Source: a bacterium UBP1_UBA4783 (GTDB taxonomy: Bacteria; Krumholzibacteriota; Krumholzibacteriia; Krumholzibacteriales; Krumholzibacteriaceae). Taken from it: 16,380 nt of DNA. Where the stretch lies: the NCBI GenBank assembly GCA_002403075.1, contig DHHB01000033.1:52040-68419 (forward strand). The letters are read 5' to 3'. Shown piece by piece: positions 14,059 to 16,380 of this stretch (within the stretch, counting starts at the first letter, position 1; every line of letters starts with the position of its first letter). Position numbers and translations under genes: made by a program. The notes under the pieces were generated by a model. The model was not told where the DNA came from and searched no databases. It saw nothing but the letters and a program-made list of their open reading frames with translations.

Positions 14059-15537
14059 CTACCGGTCCGCCCAGGCGTGCGCGGCGAGGAATCCGATCCG
14101 CGCGACGTCGGCGAGGATGTCCGGATTGATCCGGTAGATCGTGTCCCCCGTTTCGTGATAGTGCAGGTGCGGACCGTTCGAGAAGAACGCCGCGCACGCG
14201 GCGCCGTTCTGGAAGAACGGCGCGTAGTCGGAGGAGCGCACTCCGACCTCGCGTATGGGCCACTGGCGCCGCAGCGTTCCCACGAACCGGTCGGCGTTCT
14301 TGATCGTCTCGAGAAACTCCGGCGGCTCGACGGTGCATCCGTAGTTCGTCGCGTCCCCCTCGCCGTTCATGTCGAAATTGAACATCGCGTCCACGCGCGC
14401 GAACGGCGGCGGGAGGTGCTCCGCGAACCAGGTCGAGCCGATGAGCCCCTGCTCCTCCCCTCCGAAGAGAACGAAGACGACGGACCGCTTCGGCCGCTCC
14501 GCGAGACGCGAGAAGGCCTCGGCGATCTCCATCACGACGGCCGAGCCGCTCGCGTTGTCGTTCGCGCCGGGGAAGAGAAGCCCCGCGTGCCGCCCGCAGT
14601 GATCGAAATGCCCGCCGACGACGACGCATTCGCGCCGGAGCGCGGGATCGGAGCCCGCGATCCAGCCCACGACGTTGTACCCCTCGCCGTCCGGAACATG
14701 CCGCGACGAGACGCGGTACCGCGCGCTCGACGAAAGATCGAACGAGCGGGGGCGCTTCTCCTCCGCGAGAGCGCTCCTGAGGGAGGCCGCCGTATGTCCA
14801 TCGCCCGCGAGGAGCGTGTCGGCCGCGCCATCGCCGATCATGGCGCCGACGAACCCGTCGAGCCAGTCGCCGTTCGGATGCGCGTTCACTTCGGGATAGA
14901 CGTAGACGAGGCCGACGGCGCCCTTCTCCCGCGCCGTCGCCATGCGGCGGCGGTGGTGGTCGTATTCCGTGAAGGCCTTGTTTTCCCGGTCGGGCGTTCC
15001 GCGGAAGCAGAGAACGAGCTTGCCTCCCACGTCGATATCGGCATAGTCGTCGTAGCCGAGCTCCGGCGCCGAGATCCCCCATCCGGCGAAGACGACCGGG
15101 GCCGCGAGATCGCCGCTCGCCGTATAGAGGAGCGGCAGGAACTCCGAGCCGATGGCGAGCGCGCGCTCCCGCGGAGCCGCTCCGGGCGCGTGGAGAACGA
15201 ACGCGAGCTCCGCCTCGTCGACGATCGTATACGGAGAGGGATAGGGCTGCAGGTATCCGCTCTCGGGGTCGACGGCCGCGAGCCCCCAGCGTTCGAAGCA
15301 GCCGGCCGCCCACTTCGCCGCCTCGGTGTACCCCTCGTGCCCGGTGAGCCTTCCATGAAATCGCGGCGAGCTGAGCGTCCTGCAGATCTCGTAGGGGTCC
15401 ATCGGGCGGATGGATTCGTAGGCCGCGCGCAGGCGCTCAGGCAACTCTTCGGCTCGGCCGTCCGAAGAGCCGGTTACCGCGCCGGAGGCTGAGATCGCCG
15501 CGGCGAGCGCCGCGGCCGCAATCGATCTTCTCGTCAT
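14059..15537 (-). CDS. Exported M28 family zinc aminopeptidase with inserted PA domain
   Basis: 492 residues. Signal peptide about 1-29. Residues 100-230 contain a protease-associated (PA) domain (VFAGWGISAPELGYDDYADIDVGGK, AREKGAVGLVYV). The M28 catalytic domain (about 280-490) has all expected ligands: H310 and D312 in GGHFDH, bridging D327 in ANDNASG, the E361-E362 pair in FGGEEQG (general base and zinc ligand), D389 in NFDMNG and H461 in HYHETGDT. It should therefore be an active co-catalytic zinc aminopeptidase trimming peptides outside the cytoplasm. AGAGGAAACG precedes ATG 15537; the frame is open to 15669 without a signal peptide. It is convergent with the LolA-like gene and divergent from the SPFH gene. 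Confidence 0.95.
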   Translation of the reverse strand: MTRRSIAAAALAAAISASGAVTGSSDGRAEELPERLRAAYESIRPMDPYEICRTLSSPRFHGRLTGHEGYTEAAKWAAGCFERWGLAAVDPESGYLQPYPSPYTIVDEAELAFVLHAPGAAPRERALAIGSEFLPLLYTASGDLAAPVVFAGWGISAPELGYDDYADIDVGGKLVLCFRGTPDRENKAFTEYDHHRRRMATAREKGAVGLVYVYPEVNAHPNGDWLDGFVGAMIGDGAADTLLAGDGHTAASLRSALAEEKRPRSFDLSSSARYRVSSRHVPDGEGYNVVGWIAGSDPALRRECVVVGGHFDHCGRHAGLLFPGANDNASGSAVVMEIAEAFSRLAERPKRSVVFVLFGGEEQGLIGSTWFAEHLPPPFARVDAMFNFDMNGEGDATNYGCTVEPPEFLETIKNADRFVGTLRRQWPIREVGVRSSDYAPFFQNGAACAAFFSNGPHLHYHETGDTIYRINPDILADVARIGFLAAHAWADR

Positions 15538-15736
15538 CGTTTCCTCTTTCTTCTGGTTCAAACCGGTCCCCCCGGCCGCCGGGCGGCCGAGACCTCTCTC
15601 CGGAGAGGGAGCTTCAATATACACCATCCGCGCCGCGGCCGCATCAGCGCGCGCGGAGCCGGGGAACACGGGTCTTCGGCGGGGGACGCGCGGGCCCGGG
15701 GGGGGCGGCGCGCGGGCGGCACCCGGATTTTTCCCC

Positions 15737-15765
15737 TTGACAGAATGATATCACAGTGATATCAT
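15737..15765 (+). promoter_or_regulatory. Near-consensus sigma-70 promoter of the SPFH gene
   Basis: TTGACA (15737-15742) and TATCAT (15760-15765) are separated by exactly 17 bases, matching 11 of 12 consensus positions. The start codon is about 33 bases beyond. It is the best promoter in the window and sits next to a very G/C-rich leader (about 15680-15725). Confidence 0.8.
15745..15765. promoter_or_regulatory. 21-bp perfect palindrome covering the SPFH promoter (operator)
   Basis: Arms ATGATATCAC and GTGATATCAT flank a single central A with no mismatch. The palindrome fills most of the promoter spacer and all of the -10 element, a repressor-type position. TATCA occurs at 15749, 15760 and 15771, exactly 11 bases apart, so a third box extends past the -10. 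The binding protein is not encoded in the window. Confidence 0.75.
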
Positions 15766-15797
15766 ATTAATATCAAACCGGAAACAGGGAGGTGCGT

Positions 15798-16380
15798 ATG
15801 CAGACCGTTACCGAACGCAGGGCCTGGCGGATGAGCGGATTCCTCGGCCTCTTTCTCTTTCTCGCGTTCATCGCCGTCGACGTCTACGTGCTCCGCGCGG
15901 GCATCCTCGCAGACAACGTGAACGTGCTCTGGTTCTTCGTTCCCTTCACGCTTTTCTCCGTCATCTTCGCCACCGGCCTCACCGTCGTTCAGCCGAACGA
16001 GGCGCGCGTGCTCGTCCTCTTCGGGAGCTACACCGGATCGATCCGCGAATCCGGGTTCTACTGGGTGAACCCCCTGGCGTCCAAGCGGCACATCAGCCTG
16101 CGGATCCGCAACTTCAACAGCGAGAAGATCAAGGTGAACGATCTCCAGGGGAACCCCATCGAGATCGGGGCCGTCATCGTCTGGCACATCGTCGACACCG
16201 CGCGCGCCCTCTTCGACGTCGAGAACTACGCGCAGTTCGTCGACATCCAGAGCGAGACGGCGATACGCGCGCTCGCCTCGGAATACCCGTACGACACGCA
16301 GCGGGAGGACGAGACCTCTCTCCGCGGAAGCCAGGCCGAGATCGCCGATATGCTGAAGCGGGCCGTGCAGACGAGGCTCG
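15798..16380 (+). CDS. SPFH/band 7 domain membrane protein, 3' end beyond window
   Basis: The first 194 codons of a gene running off the right edge. Two hydrophobic helices (about residues 14-32 and 44-63) anchor the protein, and the SPFH (stomatin/prohibitin/flotillin) domain begins at about 64: TVVQPNEARVLVLFGSYTGSIRESGFYWVNP, then IRNFNSEKIKVNDLQGNPIEIGAVIVWHIVD, then FVDIQSETAIRALASEYPYD. SPFH proteins oligomerise at membranes and organise lipid microdomains or control proteases such as FtsH. GGGAGGTG (15788-15793 region) lies just before ATG 15798. I recall such genes being followed by a small ribbon-helix-helix (Arc-type) protein gene in other bacteria, which would fit the operator upstream, but that region is outside the window. 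Confidence 0.93.
   Translation, partial: MQTVTERRAWRMSGFLGLFLFLAFIAVDVYVLRAGILADNVNVLWFFVPFTLFSVIFATGLTVVQPNEARVLVLFGSYTGSIRESGFYWVNPLASKRHISLRIRNFNSEKIKVNDLQGNPIEIGAVIVWHIVDTARALFDVENYAQFVDIQSETAIRALASEYPYDTQREDETSLRGSQAEIADMLKRAVQTRL

Noticed and set aside
13871..15313. 480-codon minus-strand open frame beside the M28 gene
   Set aside because: Arg-rich shifted-frame shadow of the M28 gene and antisense to the LolA-like gene; the M28 frame has all zinc ligands.
15687..15717. Direct repeat CGCGCGGGC (15687 and 15709) in the leader before the SPFH promoter
   Set aside because: Nine bases of G/C only, in a very GC-rich stretch; expected by chance and without other structure.
15762..16187. 141-codon minus-strand open frame in the right-edge region
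   Set aside because: Acidic/charged shadow of the SPFH gene, whose plus-strand frame has an excellent SD, promoter and domain match but no stop inside the window.
1..16380. CRISPR arrays, tRNA or rRNA genes, insertion sequences, prophage or defence genes
   Set aside because: None seen: no regularly spaced repeats, no cloverleaf-like segments in the gaps, and no transposase, integrase or known defence domains among the genes.

Overview
This is a gene-dense, high-GC stretch of bacterial chromosome (roughly two-thirds G+C by eye). It carries 18 supported protein genes, two of them cut by the window edges. I see no rRNA, tRNA, CRISPR array, transposase, phage gene or attachment site. Exported proteins with signal peptides, a lipoprotein with a lipobox, a LolA-like fold and a PD40 propeller point to a diderm (Gram-negative) heterotroph. 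The mix of S41 and M28 peptidases, PD40 lipoprotein, PadR-HAAS pair and SPFH protein would fit an uncultivated FCB-type or neighbouring phylum (Eisenbacteria, Krumholzibacteriota or Gemmatimonadota-like). That placement is inference from gene content only.

Layout. 1-3170: end of a CPBP intramembrane protease gene; a convergent 63-residue zinc-ribbon gene sharing a terminator with it; then a plus-strand run of a Mut7-C/zinc-ribbon protein, a sodium-coupled NSS transporter, and a 33-residue MetS-like membrane peptide overlapping the transporter stop by ATGA. 3091-6111 (minus strand): a probable four-gene operon of SIMPL envelope protein, AlkD-type DNA glycosylase, class I methyltransferase and a MutY-like glycosylase without the Fe-S cluster. 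6289-8028: exported beta-lactamase-fold serine hydrolase. 8090-10474 (minus): PadR regulator, HAAS-domain membrane protein, hexapeptide acyltransferase and a four-helix membrane protein, with a promoter and palindrome in front of padR. 10660-11688 (minus): PD40 lipoprotein. 11892-14051 (plus): S41 peptidase and a LolA-like periplasmic protein. 14059-15537 (minus): exported PA-domain M28 aminopeptidase. 15798 to the right edge (plus): SPFH/band 7 membrane protein behind a near-consensus promoter covered by a 21-bp perfect palindrome.

Functional themes are base-excision repair (AlkD and MutY-like), amino acid uptake (NSS plus small subunit), envelope maintenance and peptide turnover (SIMPL, S41, LolA-like, M28, serine hydrolase, CPBP), and membrane-stress style regulation (PadR-HAAS; SPFH with an operator-like promoter). 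I did not find an obvious new defence or biosynthetic system. The strongest second-look items are the SPFH operator with three TATCA boxes at 11-bp spacing, the unmarked MetS-like peptide gene, and the atypical MutY-like glycosylase.

No gap between genes exceeds 300 bases. The longest is 15538-15797 (260 bases), which holds the SPFH promoter and a GC-rich leader.
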